From the NCBI GenBank assembly GCA_003988855.1, contig QYAI01000091.1:5343-69342 (forward strand): a stretch of DNA of 64,000 nucleotides, given 5' to 3'. Below the pieces are notes generated by a model. It searched no databases. It worked only from the letters and a program-made list of their open reading frames with translations, and had not been told where the DNA came from. The DNA is from Arachnopeziza araneosa. Lineage: Eukaryota > Ascomycota > Leotiomycetes > Helotiales > Arachnopezizaceae. Of this stretch, positions 33,168 through 44,687 are shown in pieces (position 1 is the first letter of the stretch; the number at the start of each line of letters is the position of its first letter). Made by a program: the position numbers and the translations under genes.

Positions 33168-33711
33168 GTTGGATTTGCATGATAGTAGTAAACCCTTGTA
33201 AAAACCATGATTGATGTTGATGTCACGGACAGGCATCTCTTAGCGACACGGCTGATCTCACTAAAGTTTTTGAACATATTTCGCTTTCGTTCCGGACACC
33301 AATACTTTCATTGTTCCTCACCAAGAGCACCTCAAAATTCTTAAATTCCTCCCGCGCTACGCTTTGGGTTGAGGCCAACTAATTACAGACCCAGCGGATC
33401 AGCGGTGAGCCCTGGTTTTGGTGCTGCGTGCTTCCTGCTCCTCTGCCAAGCAGCGGCTCAGCTGTGGCTGAAATATTGAAAGCGGACATTGAATGTAATA
33501 CAAAACCAGCGCCTTGTGAAAGTCTACGATACATTACCGTGTACTTTATTTTGACCTCGTAAGCCCTCTCTCTCTCTTTTTTCATCTGATCTTGGACAAG
33601 TGGCCTCTTCCAGCCGCGCAATTGCAATAAGGTATGTGAACACAACGCGGGTGAGAAGGCGCGTTAACGACTCACCTCAGCTCCCTACCGTTGATCTCTT
33701 CCTCTCCCAGC
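33168..33711. other. Intergenic before the NmrA-like gene
   Basis: No gene is seen. A pyrimidine-rich CTCTCTCTCT tract near 33568 and the run before 33711 resemble a fungal promoter or leader. Confidence 0.5.
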
Positions 33712-34605
33712 ATGCCTCTTCGCAAGGTCCTCGTCGTCGGTTCCAGCGGCAAGCAGGGCTCCGCAGTTGTCAAATCCCTCCTTGGGTCCCCCACGAACTT
33801 CGAAGTCCTCGCCCTAACCCGCAGTCCCAATTCAAACAAAGCCCAATTTCTCACCCTCAAACCAAATGTCACCATCGTAGGTGGCGAGCCCACGAATCCC
33901 GCGCCGATATTCGCCGAGCATCCTACAATATATGGCGTTTTTTGTATGACTGTGCCGGGCGATCATGGTGCGGAGGAGAAACAGGCAAAGCGGATGATAG
34001 ATGCTGCGATTGAGCATAGGGTCGAGCATTTCGTGCTCTCTACCGTAGATAGAGGCGGGAATGTTTCGAGTGAGGGAAATCAGACAGGCGTCCCGCACTT
34101 TGCTGCCAAGTGCCGAATCGAGGAATATTTGAAGTCGCAAATTCAACAACGGGATAGCAAGATGCAATGGACCATACTACGGCCTGCAGCATTTATGGAC
34201 AACCTCAACCCGGGGATGCTGGGCAAGTCTTTCGCCTCAATGTGGCTGACCCTCGAGAACAAACCGCTACAACTTGTTTCCGTACATGATATTGGTGTGT
34301 TTGCAGCTAAGGCGTTCTGTGATCCATCAAAGTTCGACAGAAGGTCAGTATCGCTGGCAGGGGATGAATTAACACTCGAACAGGCAAGATGTGTATTTAG
34401 AGAGAAGATGGGGGCCGATTTGCCAGAGACTTATTCGTTTGTGGGAAGCGCAATACAGTGGGCTGTGTCTGATTTAGGGACCGTCTTTCAATGGTATAAG
34501 TGGGTGGGCCACGGTGCTGATATCGGGCATCTGAAAAGAGAAGAGCCCAGGTTACAAGACTTTGGGACGTGGTTGCTTGAGAGTAGCAAGCACTTCAGAG
34601 AGTAA
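33712..34605 (+). CDS. NmrA-like NAD(P)-binding protein
   Basis: This is a single exon of 297 residues starting at the ATG after CCCAGC. It carries the atypical Rossmann motif VVGSSGKQGSAV (G10-x2-G13-x2-G16) and ends with a helical C-terminal part (LLESSKHFRE). The central ILRPAAFMDN block is typical of the NmrA/HSCARG family. NmrA-like proteins sense NAD(P) redox and regulate nitrogen metabolism in Aspergillus, or act as reductases; the catalytic Tyr-x3-Lys of SDRs is not in evidence. The function here is therefore a nucleotide-binding regulator or reductase, and is not resolved. Confidence 0.82.
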   Translation: MPLRKVLVVGSSGKQGSAVVKSLLGSPTNFEVLALTRSPNSNKAQFLTLKPNVTIVGGEPTNPAPIFAEHPTIYGVFCMTVPGDHGAEEKQAKRMIDAAIEHRVEHFVLSTVDRGGNVSSEGNQTGVPHFAAKCRIEEYLKSQIQQRDSKMQWTILRPAAFMDNLNPGMLGKSFASMWLTLENKPLQLVSVHDIGVFAAKAFCDPSKFDRRSVSLAGDELTLEQARCVFREKMGADLPETYSFVGSAIQWAVSDLGTVFQWYKWVGHGADIGHLKREEPRLQDFGTWLLESSKHFRE

Positions 34606-35053
34606 GGACAGAGTTTTATTGTTCTTCTTTCTTCTATATGCTGTGCTCTGAGCAAGGCTCCTTTGCATACCTACGGGTTGTATATATTATGCCAAGTACT
34701 TTAGATCTGTAATGAATATACGAAGCAGACGATTTCACTCACGTCACTACCATCTTTATTATGTTCATGCGATGTCATACTTGGATTTAAGGGGGGATAA
34801 CTTACCTATGTTTTGTTAGATGGGACATCTAGATCGAACAGCGTATCTTGTTGATGCTCGAGGTAACATCCTCCTTACCAATATTGTCACATATCTTCAG
34901 ATGTAAGTGAGTGCTTAAATCCGTGAAGATTGGATCTAGTATATCTTTCAAGTATATATACTCACTAAGTTTGCCTCGAAAATCGAACCATCATCTATAC
35001 ATCAAATCAAACATATCACAGTCAAGTTCATCATCTTATTCACATAACTCACA
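34606..35053. other. Intergenic between the NmrA-like gene and the MDR relic
   Basis: No gene is seen. This is AT-rich DNA with the upstream region of the broken reductase. Confidence 0.5.
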
Positions 35054-35828
35054 ATGTCAACAAACCGCGCCTTGGTTCTCAACAGCACCTCCGAACCCAT
35101 CTCCCTCACCACCCTCCCTATCCCAACACCAACTCCAGGTTCCGTCATAGTCCGTGTTCTCGCACAATCCATCGTCCCCTACCTCCGCGCCGTTCTCAAT
35201 GGAACACTCCCCTACACCCTCAGCACACCACTGACCCCAGGCAGTAATTGCATCGGGCGAGTTCACGCCGTAGGTCCCGATGCCATCTCTCTCCAGCCTG
35301 GCCAGCTCGTCTTCTGCGACATGACAGTCCGCGCTCGAGACGATCCCGACAAGGCGATCTTGATGGGTCTCCATGGGGGCGTTGGAGACGAGAAGAAACT
35401 CATGGACGGCGTGTGGAGGGATGGGAGTCTTTCTGAGTATGCAAGGTGGCCTACGGAGAATTTGTTTGTGATTGATGAGGATGTTACGTTTTGGGAAGTT
35501 CGGGGTACCAGGTTGAGGATTTATGTGTAATTTCTAGTGAGTATTCACGACTAGTGAAAACTGAACATTGAAAACTAATGAGATGAATAGGCCTATTAGT
35601 CCCCTACGGCGGCTTTACAGAAATCAATCTCCAACCCGGCGAGACCGTCATCATCGCCCCCACAATAGGCAAATTCGGCGGCGGCGCCGTCACCACCGCC
35701 CTCGCCATGGGAGCCTCAGTCATAGCCTGCGGACACCATGTCCCAAGTCTTCTCCCACACCGGCCGTCTCACCACCGGGAACTTTGTGATCACTAGCGTA
35801 AATTTTCAGACCGCTGCTAGAAGGGGTT
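35054..35828 (+). pseudogene. Medium-chain (zinc-type) reductase, frameshifted and truncated
   Basis: The first exon (35054-35536) opens at an ATG and reads MDR-type sequence: NRALVLNSTSEP, PYLRAVLNGTLP and PGSNCIGRVHAVGPDA. Near 35487-35490 the frame must shift by one base to continue as LGSSGYQVEDLCVIS. A 54-bp intron at 35537-35590 then leads into LVPYGGFTEIN and APTIGKFGGGAVTTALAMGA, the Rossmann part. After VIAC the rest of the domain collapses: a segment reading as FSHTGRLTT follows out of place, so the region after the nucleotide-binding turn has a deletion. No full enzyme (about 340-370 residues) can be made. Family: quinone oxidoreductase/enoyl-reductase type. Confidence 0.75.
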
Positions 35829-35921
35829 GATAGCTTCATCTTTTCTTTTCCCTAACGAATCCTACCTTGAAGCTAGTATTGTAGTGGCCCTACTTCGTTA
35901 ATTAACTACGACAGATTCGCA

Positions 35922-36680
35922 ATGTCTTATATTGAAATCATCGAGGTACACCGGTACTATCCTAATGGCATTGAGCGGATAATTGGCCGTAGTGGGGAAA
36001 GCTACATTGGTGTTGTCGATGAATCGACAGTGCTGAAGTACCCGTGCATACCGGGTATAACCAGCAATCTTCGAGTAGAGAGTCAACTCTTTGAGATATT
36101 AGGTCACCATCCTCGAATTATCGGATCGAAAGGCCTAACCGATGCTGGCCTACGCCTTGAATATGCAGTAAACGGGGATTTGAATGGCTATATCATAGCG
36201 AACCCCAGCACATCTCTGCACCAAAGGTTGCGGTAGTGTAGACAAGCTGCTGAAGCGGTGGAGTACTCACACAAGAAGCGAGTCATCTACTGCGACATCA
36301 ACCTGCGCAATCTCTTACTCGACGAGAATCTCGATCTCAAGCTCGCAGACTTCCAGGGAATGCATAAATCGTGTGATGGGAACGTTCTACTTGATGGCTT
36401 GTACCAAGTCGTTCCTACCGCGAGTCCATGGTGATTACGCCGACGTGAAAACGGACCTTTTCGCTCTCGGATCCACCATCTACTTCATCATGATGGGGCA
36501 TGAAGTTTTCCCGGATTTAGACAGCGATAAGGACGACGAGGAGATCGAGCGCCGGTTTCGAAACGGCCAATTTCCGGTCGATCTGTAAGTGTGTAGTGCA
36601 ATTACGAGCAAATGCTGGACGCAAGAGTATAGCTCTGCTCAGGAAGTTGTTAACGACATCGCAGTTGTTCAGAAAAGCTG
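35922..36680 (+). pseudogene. Kinase-like gene with a stop codon and frameshift
   Basis: A first part of 104 codons from an ATG reads N-lobe-like sequence (VVDESTVLKYPC; VESQLFEILGHHPRI; LEYAVNGDL). It meets an in-frame TAG (36234-36236), where related proteins have a Trp. The reading continues as CDINLRNLLLDENLDLKLADFQG, a fungal kinase-like catalytic loop with CDIN in place of HRDxK. A second shift near 36395 moves to DYADVKTDLFALGSTIYF and the rest, ending near 36680. The stop is a G-to-A change and could reflect RIP. The original protein probably was a kinase-like, possibly pseudokinase, family member that is multi-copy in these fungi; it is not functional here. Confidence 0.7.
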
Positions 36681-37799
36681 ATATTAGCAGCACTACTAGT
36701 GCTGTTGAAAAGGTTAATATACTAAGTTACGAATAAAATAAAGAAGAGGACCAATATATCGATAAAGAGGTCTTTAAGATGTTTGTAATGCGAAGACAGA
36801 CCATGTTTAACAAATAGATTTGTATAGAAAGACAGTGATTTATATATCGACTTGTCTCTTAACTGAAATTGTTTATACTTTATGTATTTATTTATAATAA
36901 GAGCTCTTAAAGACTGCTGCGGTCGTTAAGCGTCCTAGGGTCTCGAAAGACACTACAGCAGTTGCTCGATTAAGCATCGAACGTCTTTCAACACCATCAT
37001 TTTACTACCTCTTTAATCTCCCGGTCCTATAAGTATCTATAGTATAATTCTGTTGATTACACTTCAGATCTTGAATTAGTTGGTCATGTTCAAGAATCTG
37101 CGGATCCAGGGCAGGTTTATGTGGAAGAGGGAGGTGGTCAGTAGGTTTATTAGCATGCTAGAGAGTAGGCTGTTGAGGTTAGGGGAGGGGGGGTAGGGAT
37201 TACGACGGTAGGGATGTTTGGTCTAGAGGATGTGGAGGAGGCGTTGCTGGTGGCCGAGAGGGAGGAAGGCAAGTGGTGCTTTTGTCCTAGGGGTCAGTGG
37301 GATTTTTGGGTGGGATTTTTGGCTATGAGATGATAGATTAGTTAGAGAAGAAGAATGTTTGGATGAGGGTAAATAGGCCGATTCGTTGAGAGTATGAATG
37401 TTTGTAGAAGTTTAGGCACGTATATCTTTGATATTTACAACATGTGCTTTGACATGATTGACTTTTGGGCCTGTTTCATTAAGCAAGTGGCATTTTCAGC
37501 ACAACATACAAATATTACACTATTATACAGTGATCCCAAGCAGTAAACCTTTGCTACTGGTGATAATACAGTTAGGTTGAAAACTGATGTTGTATTCCGT
37601 GTTTTCGAGCTTTCATTTCCTCATCTCAAGGGTGAGTTAGTGTGAGCCTGTAGGAAGCCAATTGGTCAGCCCATGCCACGACAGAACGGACTGTCCAAAA
37701 GTCGCTGTGACTATCGAGTTCGACACGGCGTCCTAGGTTCGCGCAGCTGAATGAGGTAGAGGTTCATCTCTCATTTGAGACGGAATGCACCCTCTCTCA
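36681..37799. other. Gene-poor patch with a purine-rich stretch
   Basis: No gene is supported. Around 37080-37330 the plus strand is very G-rich (for example GGGGAGGGGGGGTAGGG). The motif GGGCCTGTTTCATT at 37467 resembles a DNA-transposon end, similar to that at 14813, but I find no partner end in the window. Confidence 0.4.
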
Positions 37800-38696
37800 T
37801 CAGGACAGGATTCTCGTTTCAGGAGCAGGCCATGAATTCTTCTCATGTATCGTGGACATACTCTCGCCTTCCAAACCCCTTTCTACGTCACTCAGCCTCT
37901 TCCACTGAACCCTCTCTCCCTCCTTCCTCCCAAACAACAGCACTCTTGGACTCGAGCAGAAATTATTTTCATTCGAATCCTCCGACGCCCTCAGCACGAG
38001 TCCCACGGCATGAAGCTTCTCTTTCCCCTCTACTTGCTCCCACAACATCTTCATCTTCTCCTTACTAGCCTCCATTGTTCTCGCCGAAGTTAACTTCACA
38101 TGTAAACACCCATTTTCTCCACCCTCGTCTTCATTGTAACCATTGCCATATCTCTTCTCAACATTGAGACCCTCTCCATGAGCTAGCGGTCTGATGGTCT
38201 TTAGAAGGCTATTTAAGACCTCTGATTCGAGGTTGAACCCTAGTCGGTACATGTTGTTTTTCCAACCCCATCGGGGATCCAATCGCACAGTAAACGGTTC
38301 AACCTGCGAAGCGACCATGGGTAGAACTTTCATGAGAGAGCTCTGTCGTAAAAGAGAGACCTTCTTCGCAATGACTGGTTCGGGCCATGTTGGATTGGAG
38401 GAGTTCGGATCGCGGAATTGGTTTTTGAGCAGGTAGAGGATATTGCTACGAGGTTGTTTGACGAGCAACCCGACCTGCAGAGCTTTGAGGGTGCGTGGGT
38501 CGCGGGTGAGGCGTCGGACGTAGAATTTTGCTGGAGAAGGGAGGCCGCTGATCATGGTATTTGGAGATTTGGGAAAGGTGGTTGAAGTGGATTTGGGGAC
38601 TAGGAATTCGAAATGGCTGACATAATCACACATGCCATCAACATCGAAAGTTGAAACTCGAGCGACAAACCTATTAAATTCAGACTCTTCAATCAT
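37800..38696 (-). CDS. Conserved hypothetical protein, 298 residues
   Basis: This is a single exon from an ATG with a uniform, well-formed composition and no signal peptide or membrane helix. A possible second histidine motif of the 2H phosphoesterase type (HVKLT) lies near residues 196-200, preceded by a VEKRYGN segment, but I see no first histidine motif, so that assignment is not made. The gene is on the minus strand, beside the gene-poor patch and convergent with nothing obvious. Its function is unknown. Confidence 0.65.
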   Translation of the reverse strand: MIEESEFNRFVARVSTFDVDGMCDYVSHFEFLVPKSTSTTFPKSPNTMISGLPSPAKFYVRRLTRDPRTLKALQVGLLVKQPRSNILYLLKNQFRDPNSSNPTWPEPVIAKKVSLLRQSSLMKVLPMVASQVEPFTVRLDPRWGWKNNMYRLGFNLESEVLNSLLKTIRPLAHGEGLNVEKRYGNGYNEDEGGENGCLHVKLTSARTMEASKEKMKMLWEQVEGKEKLHAVGLVLRASEDSNENNFCSSPRVLLFGRKEGERVQWKRLSDVERGLEGESMSTIHEKNSWPAPETRILS

Positions 38697-39292
38697 ACCG
38701 CATCTTTATTTTCCCCCAATAGATTCAGAGCTTAAATCTCGTGCATGCTATATTGATAATTTCCAACCTTCGGGCCAGCACTTACGCTACCCGGTATTCA
38801 AGAGGTATTACGAAGTACTTAGGGGGGAATGCGTTTTGCGAGTTTGGTGGAACTTAACCGAGACACTGTTCTGGTTCTCGACATAGTTATCAGGTTGAAT
38901 GATTATGCCACTACCGAAGACCAGCATGAACTTGACTCGCATTGATTCTAGCCGTGGCATGATTGTTAATTAGGGGAAAGAGGGATTAATTACCAAGCCG
39001 GAATTGAAATAGAGATAGAAATATGGAGGATCAATGAACTATTTGGGTTGTGTTTAAGATGGGATAATGAAATGGAAAAACATGCAAAATGTTCTGGACA
39101 GTTCTCTTCGTTCGCGATGAAAGAATCTATTGGTTAAGTTTAGTCGATGAAACTATACATTAACAACTAAAAGTGGAGCATAACTGATATCATTCATTCT
39201 GTTCGTCTCGGCATTCATGGTTAACATCTCCCAATCTCTTCTCATAACTTAATAATTCCTCCAACACCATCAATGCATACCTTCACTGAGAA
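38697..39292. other. Intergenic between two minus-strand genes
   Basis: This holds the promoter of the 298-residue gene and the 3' side of the diflavin reductase gene. No further gene is seen. Confidence 0.5.
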
Positions 39293-41515
39293 TCACCATG
39301 TCTCCTGAACATAATGACCACTCTTCTCTGCTTGCTGTAATCCCAATTCGACAGACTCAGGTGTCATTCCTGGCCTCAGATGCCACTTTAAGACAACATC
39401 AATGAGAGCTTGACGAACAGCTTTAGGCATGTTCCCAGAGCTACCACAAATATACACGATCGCACGTTTCTCGCAGAGTAGGTCGGCTACCAATTCGCCA
39501 TTCTCTCGAATGATGTCTTGTACATAGATCTTCTCCTTTTGATCTCTAGAAAAGGCAGTGAATACCGTAGTTTTCATAGAATCAATAATCCAGTCGTCTT
39601 TGTAGAAGTAGTCCGCATCTTGATTGCGGCCACCGAAGAACAGATATGATTCTGCCACCTGATCTTGAGCCTTTTCATCCCGTTCAAGGGCTTGGCGTTC
39701 CTGGAGGAGAGATCGACAGGGAGCAATGCCAGTTCCAGGAGCAATGAGGATAAGTGGAATTTCTGGGTTCGTCTTGGAGAGTTTGTAGAATTTGTTATCA
39801 ATAGGAAATTTGGCTCGAATTACCGTGCCAGGACGAAGGGATGCGAGATAACGAGTGCAAAGGCCATGGCGAACGGATTTGAGCACCGTTCGATATTTGA
39901 CAATGGCGACAAGAATTGAAACCTTATAGAATTTCGCTCGGTATCGTCTCTGCAAGCCTCCGTTGGAAATACTATAAGATCGGGGACGAATGGGAGGGAA
40001 TATCGTTGCGACCCACTGCCACGGGAGCTTGACTGTTGGGAAATCGTGAAGAATCTCGAGTATACTGCGCCGTGGGCGGGTGGTATAGTCGTAGAATTCG
40101 TCAGAGAAGGCGGGGTTGTGAAATTCATGGAGTCTTTCCTTGTGCATCAAATCGTCGGTGCAATTTGCTGCAATTTCGAAGAAATGTCTCTTGGGGATGG
40201 CAGTGATATCGAGGTTGTGAGTGAGGAGGTCCCTGAGCGAACAGTTCTCTAGAAGGTTCATATTCGGAAACGAGGCTGTGAGGAACTTGTCGTTGTAGAA
40301 GTCCGGGTTCTGAGGGCGAAAGTGAAGCTTTTTGTCTGCTACTTCATTCCAATTTTGAAGATCAACCAAATTTTGAACATCTTCGGGGAAATTCTTTGGA
40401 TAGATGTTCATATAATCCCCAGGAAACAAGTCTATCTCATTGCTCATGACAAAGGTGAGTTCTCTGACATCCTGCCAATGAGTATCCGGAGTTACTCGTA
40501 TGTTGCTAATTAACTTCAGCTCCCACGCATCTGGAATAGGTAAGAGATCCTTAGGAGGAAGAATCCGGTCAATGGGAGTAGGCAAATCCGGATGTGGTTC
40601 CTTAAGCTGAGGGCATTCGATCTCCGCTTCTGCCTCAATTGGTGGAGTGTAGAGTAATTGAGAAGTTTGATCGTCTTGTAGTAATGCAAGAGACCGCTCC
40701 GGAGTTTCCGGCAGCGGGGTCAGGTTGCCAAGGTCCATACTATCCTCGAATCTAACGCTAGATTGATCCTCCATCATTTCAAGTGTAAGTTTGGGAGGAA
40801 GCAGCTCTTCTGGGGGAATTGGTTCGAAACCTTCTGGCAGTGGGTAGATGGCGAGAAGGTGCTTTCTTAAATCCGCAGACCAAGGAAGGAACGTCCCATC
40901 GACTCTGTGGAAAGTTAGATGGCCTTTTCAGTAATGCTAATAAATGAACAAAAGGCGAAAACAATAACAGGTCACTTACCCTTCGTCGTGCCGATCGTCG
41001 GCTTCGCCTCTGGGATAGACTTCTTTGGCACCGAGTTGTCCTAAACGCTTGTGGAGTTTACGTGCAGAAAAATTGAACCTACGCTAAGTTAGCGTATTCT
41101 AATTAAAATAATTAAGGAGATTTCTTAGCACCTACTTCGGATAGGAACTATCACCAAGCCCAAAGGTTGTGAAGGTCACGTGATCAAGACAGTTGGGAGG
41201 CAAACGCTTTCTCAAGAGGTTCTTCCAAAATTTCCTTCCGTTTCTTGGAAATTCACCCTGGCCGGTGGTAGAGACCGAGAAGATCACAATTGTGTAATTC
41301 AATAAATCTTTCTATTGAACATAAGTTGTTGGCATGGCTAGAGAGGAGTGTCTTACAATATCAATCATGTCCATCTGAGAAACTTGAGCTGAAAAGCGCA
41401 GTCTCTCCAGCATTCGACCCAGGTCCTCGGCGACATCTTCGCTGTTACCTGTTTCAGATCCGTAAAGGATAAGAGCTGTTCTACCATGTCGTTGGCCGCT
41501 GATGTTCTCCACCAT
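39293..41515 (-). CDS. TAH18: NADPH-dependent diflavin reductase (Tah18/NDOR1)
   Basis: There are four exons (41515-41357, 41311-41136, 41078-40980, 40904-39293) with introns of 45, 57 and 75 bp, giving 681 residues. The N-terminal flavodoxin domain begins with ALILYGSETGNSEDVAEDL and includes STTGQGEFP and FGLGDSSYPKF. A linker rich in acidic and Pro residues follows, then the FAD/NADPH part with RPRSYSISNG, LILIAPGTGIAPCRS and a C-terminal Trp. Tah18 passes electrons from NADPH through FAD and FMN to the Fe-S protein Dre2 in cytosolic iron-sulfur assembly. The linker between domains carries about 60 extra residues that look disordered. All expected cofactor motifs are intact. Confidence 0.9.
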
Positions 41516-42456
41516 GCTGTTGAGTCTTGTTCATCAGTCGCCCTGCGAGTCACAAGCATTTTTTAGTGATGGACGAGGTCACGAGACTAGCAGCATGAAC
41601 AAATGAAATTATTTATTTCCGGTAGCTCTTCCTGCGGGCACCTTGACAGTGGATTTGCCGGCGTAATAATTGGTTACCGAGTATTTGCCTCTGCAAAACT
41701 CTTCATGGGCAGGCGAATGTTTGTTTTCGGAGGACCGGGAATAGGGGTAAAGTTTACATTCCCCTGAGCAACAGCAACAGCAACAGCAACAGTAATAGGG
41801 ACAACGCTAGATCAGCCTTGCAGACGGTGAGTGACTCCAATTTTCTCTTTCGATCCCGTTCTGACGTGCATCCAGACAAGGCGGGCAAGCAAGTTGTCTG
41901 CTGCCTACGGTCCAGTCAAGTGGCGGCCAATGATTGTACGAGTCCTTCGTTGTTGGAGGCTCTGCACGGGCGGCTGGTTGGCAGAAAAGGCTTCGGTGTC
42001 CTTAGGCGCGGGAAAACACAAACACAAACAAGACAAAAGGGAAGAAATATAGAGAGAGGACTGCGAGGTGGATGTCAATAAGGCTTTCATCTAAAGCCTC
42101 AATTCAGCCTCCACCTTCCCCTTATGCGCTGTTTACCAGTGAATGCGACTTCCTCGTCATCTGTTGCACTAGGCGGATTAGGCAAGAGCTACTCTCGCTT
42201 ACGCCGCGGCTGTGGAATTTGATATATTTCGCACCAGCTTCCCTTCCCTCCCTTTCTCTCGACACATCCAACAAAGATCCGATCAAGTCAACAAACAACC
42301 CCATTCAACACTCCAAACAATCCTTCTAGGGCACCTAGCTACCCTTACCCAACTCCCCCATTTGTGCAAGAGTCAATACATTCAGCCGACGTCGACAAAT
42401 CCAAATTCACACTCTCAGTTCAGTTCTTCAGCCAAATCCACCCCCACCCAATCATC
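41516..42456. promoter_or_regulatory. Divergent promoter region, TAH18 and RNA-binding protein
   Basis: This is 940 bp between divergent starts, with a (CAACAG)n microsatellite at 41768-41792. A pyrimidine-rich leader (CCCTCCCTTTCTCTC) near 42245 precedes the RNA-binding protein gene. No specific site is certain. Confidence 0.5.
41768..41792 (+). repeat. CAACAG microsatellite
   Basis: Four uninterrupted copies of GCAACA (equivalent to CAACAG) lie in the divergent promoter region. Confidence 0.9.
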
Positions 42457-43829
42457 ATGTCTACCATTGTGGAAAAAGTTTCTGACGCCGTCAACGACGT
42501 TACTGCCACTCTTGGCAAAACCTCAATCTCCGATAAGCACGACGCCGCCGGTGACAAGTCCGCCAAGGATGCTCACAATGAGGCAGTCCTGGCCAGTGCT
42601 GCAGAGGGTCGCAGACTCTATATCGGAAATCTCGCATACGCGACGACCGAGGGGGAGTTGCAAAATTTCTTCAAGGGATACTTGATGTAAGTTTCATCAT
42701 CACCATTGTTTGAACGACCTCGACTTTGTCGCGACTTTTGAAAGTTCGATAGAGCTACTGTGGCAAGTTGAGTCACGCTTAAGCCTCCCAAGCCTGAGTC
42801 CATCAATCTTTTTCGCTTCAGCCGCTAAAAACTAGTTGATCCTACATCTACTAATATCTTATCTCAGTGAATCCACCTCTATCCCAAAGAACCCACGCAC
42901 CGACCGCCCAGTTGGCTACGCTTTCGTCGACCTCTCTACCCCTACCGAGGCTGAGCGTGCCATTGCTGAACTATCTGGAAAGGAGATCCTTGATCGCAAG
43001 GTCTCGGTTCAACTTGCTCGCAAGCCTGAGCCAGCTGGTGAAAAGGGAGAAGGTGCTGCAAGTGGAGGTGAGGCTGGTTCCGGAGGAGAGGGCAGTCGCC
43101 GTAGACCATCTGGCCGTGGACGTGGTCGGGGACGTGGCCGTGGTGCACGAGGAGCTCGCAATGCTCGTGGAGTATGTTTCTCATTCCAAATATTGTCGTG
43201 TTGACTAACAGCGATAGTCCCGTGGTGAGGAAGGTTCCGAGGCTCCAGCTGCTGAAAGTGTTCTTCCATTGATCGAGACCACCAATGCCCCAGTTGAGAC
43301 CAAGGAAGTCAAGGAGACCAAGGAAACTAAGGAGGCCAAAGAAGCTAAGCCAAAGGTTGATCGTGCTCCTCGTGAGCGTCGCGAGCGTGGCCCTCCAGCC
43401 GACGGAATTCCTTCCAAGAACAAGGTCATGGTTGCTAACCTTCCTTATGATCTCTCCGAGGAAAAGGTACGTCTCTTCCCACACACAAAGACTTCCTAGC
43501 TAATTGATTTATTGCAGCTCAAGGAACTGTTTGCTGCCTATGATCCATCTTCTGCTAAGATTGCCCTTCGTCCTATCCCACGTTTCATGGTCAAGAAGCT
43601 CCAAGCCCGCAACGAGCCCCGCAAGGGTCGCGGCTTCGGCTTTGTCACTCTCGCTTCCGAGGAGTTGCAACAAAAGGCCGTCGATGAGATGAATGGAAAG
43701 GAGATTGATGGTCGTGAGATTGCCGTTAAGGTCGCAATTGACAGCCCAGACAAGACCGATGAGGATGCCAATGCTCCAGCTGCCGAGGCTGCCGCTGAAG
43801 CCAATGGTACCGCTGAGACTGCTGCTTAA
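42457..43829 (+). CDS. Two-RRM, RG-rich RNA-binding protein
   Basis: There are four exons (42457-42686, 42868-43171, 43218-43466, 43518-43829) with introns of 181, 46 and 51 bp, giving 364 residues. RRM1 (about 53-130) has RNP2 RLYIGNL and RNP1 VGYAFVDL. An arginine-glycine run with repeated RG pairs follows near 155-177, a methylation and RNA-contact type segment. Lys/Glu repeats (ETKEVKETKETKEAKEAK) lead to RRM2 (about 246-335), with RNP2 VMVANLP and RNP1 KGRGFGFVTL. The first intron (181 bp) is longer than the others. This domain set is common to nuclear or cytoplasmic mRNA-binding proteins; the exact RNA is unknown. The C-terminus is alanine-rich. It probably is an abundant conserved protein. 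Confidence 0.87.
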
Positions 43830-44687
43830 GCAGATGTAAAATTTTGTAAGATTGGAGGGGCCTGAGGTGACATGGACACAACTGCATGCCTTACCCTGCT
43901 TTTGGGCCAGTGTTACAGCTATTTGCACGGGCAGTGGAGTTGAAGCTGGTGGTTCCCTTGAATTTTCAATAGAGCTAATCAACTTCTTACGACTTTCCTT
44001 GAGGTGGAACATATTTTTGCACATCGATATGGATTGTAACTGGCGTCTTTAGAAATGTGGTTTCTCCTCACATCTTCTCGGCGGCGGTGCTTTCTTTATC
44101 GCATGGGCTTAGTTCTCGATGACTTTCTTCCAAAAAAACCATGTCTTATTACCATTTCACTGCTTTTCTCTGGGCTGTACAAGTAGATTTCCTTCATGTG
44201 CTCTCGGGAATGGAGGGGAATGGAAAAGTTCTTCGGTGATACCAATTCCTTCGTTAATTAGCAGAAATGGCAATTCAATCGTACATTTGGTCTTGATACC
44301 GTGACTATGCTGTATGGCAATTCAGGATTCCTTGGATCGTAACTAGAGGGACTAGGTATCGAATATGATATCACTGTCGTGTGACATAGGGATAGAAAAT
44401 GAAACACAGAAACGTAGCCTTGCGCTTTGTTCCCTTCAGCCGCGCATATGGACCCGCAGCGTCATCGCTAGTTTGAAACGAGCCACTTCACACTCTAATC
44501 CCTCTGTTGACATTGAAACTCGATATCCCCTTATCACAACGCACTCAAACCATCTGGCAAGTGCTGAATCACAATCGCGCATTGCGTTGCGATTATAAGA
44601 GCAATTGGCTTATTGGCTTGATCAAGGGGCGACAGAAATTTGTGTCCCTTCAAGTCGCTCCAACAAGGAGGGGATAGACAGCAAAGC
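43830..44687. other. Intergenic between the RRM protein and ArfGAP genes
   Basis: No supported gene. It holds the 3' region of one gene and the promoter of the next on the same strand. Confidence 0.5.
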
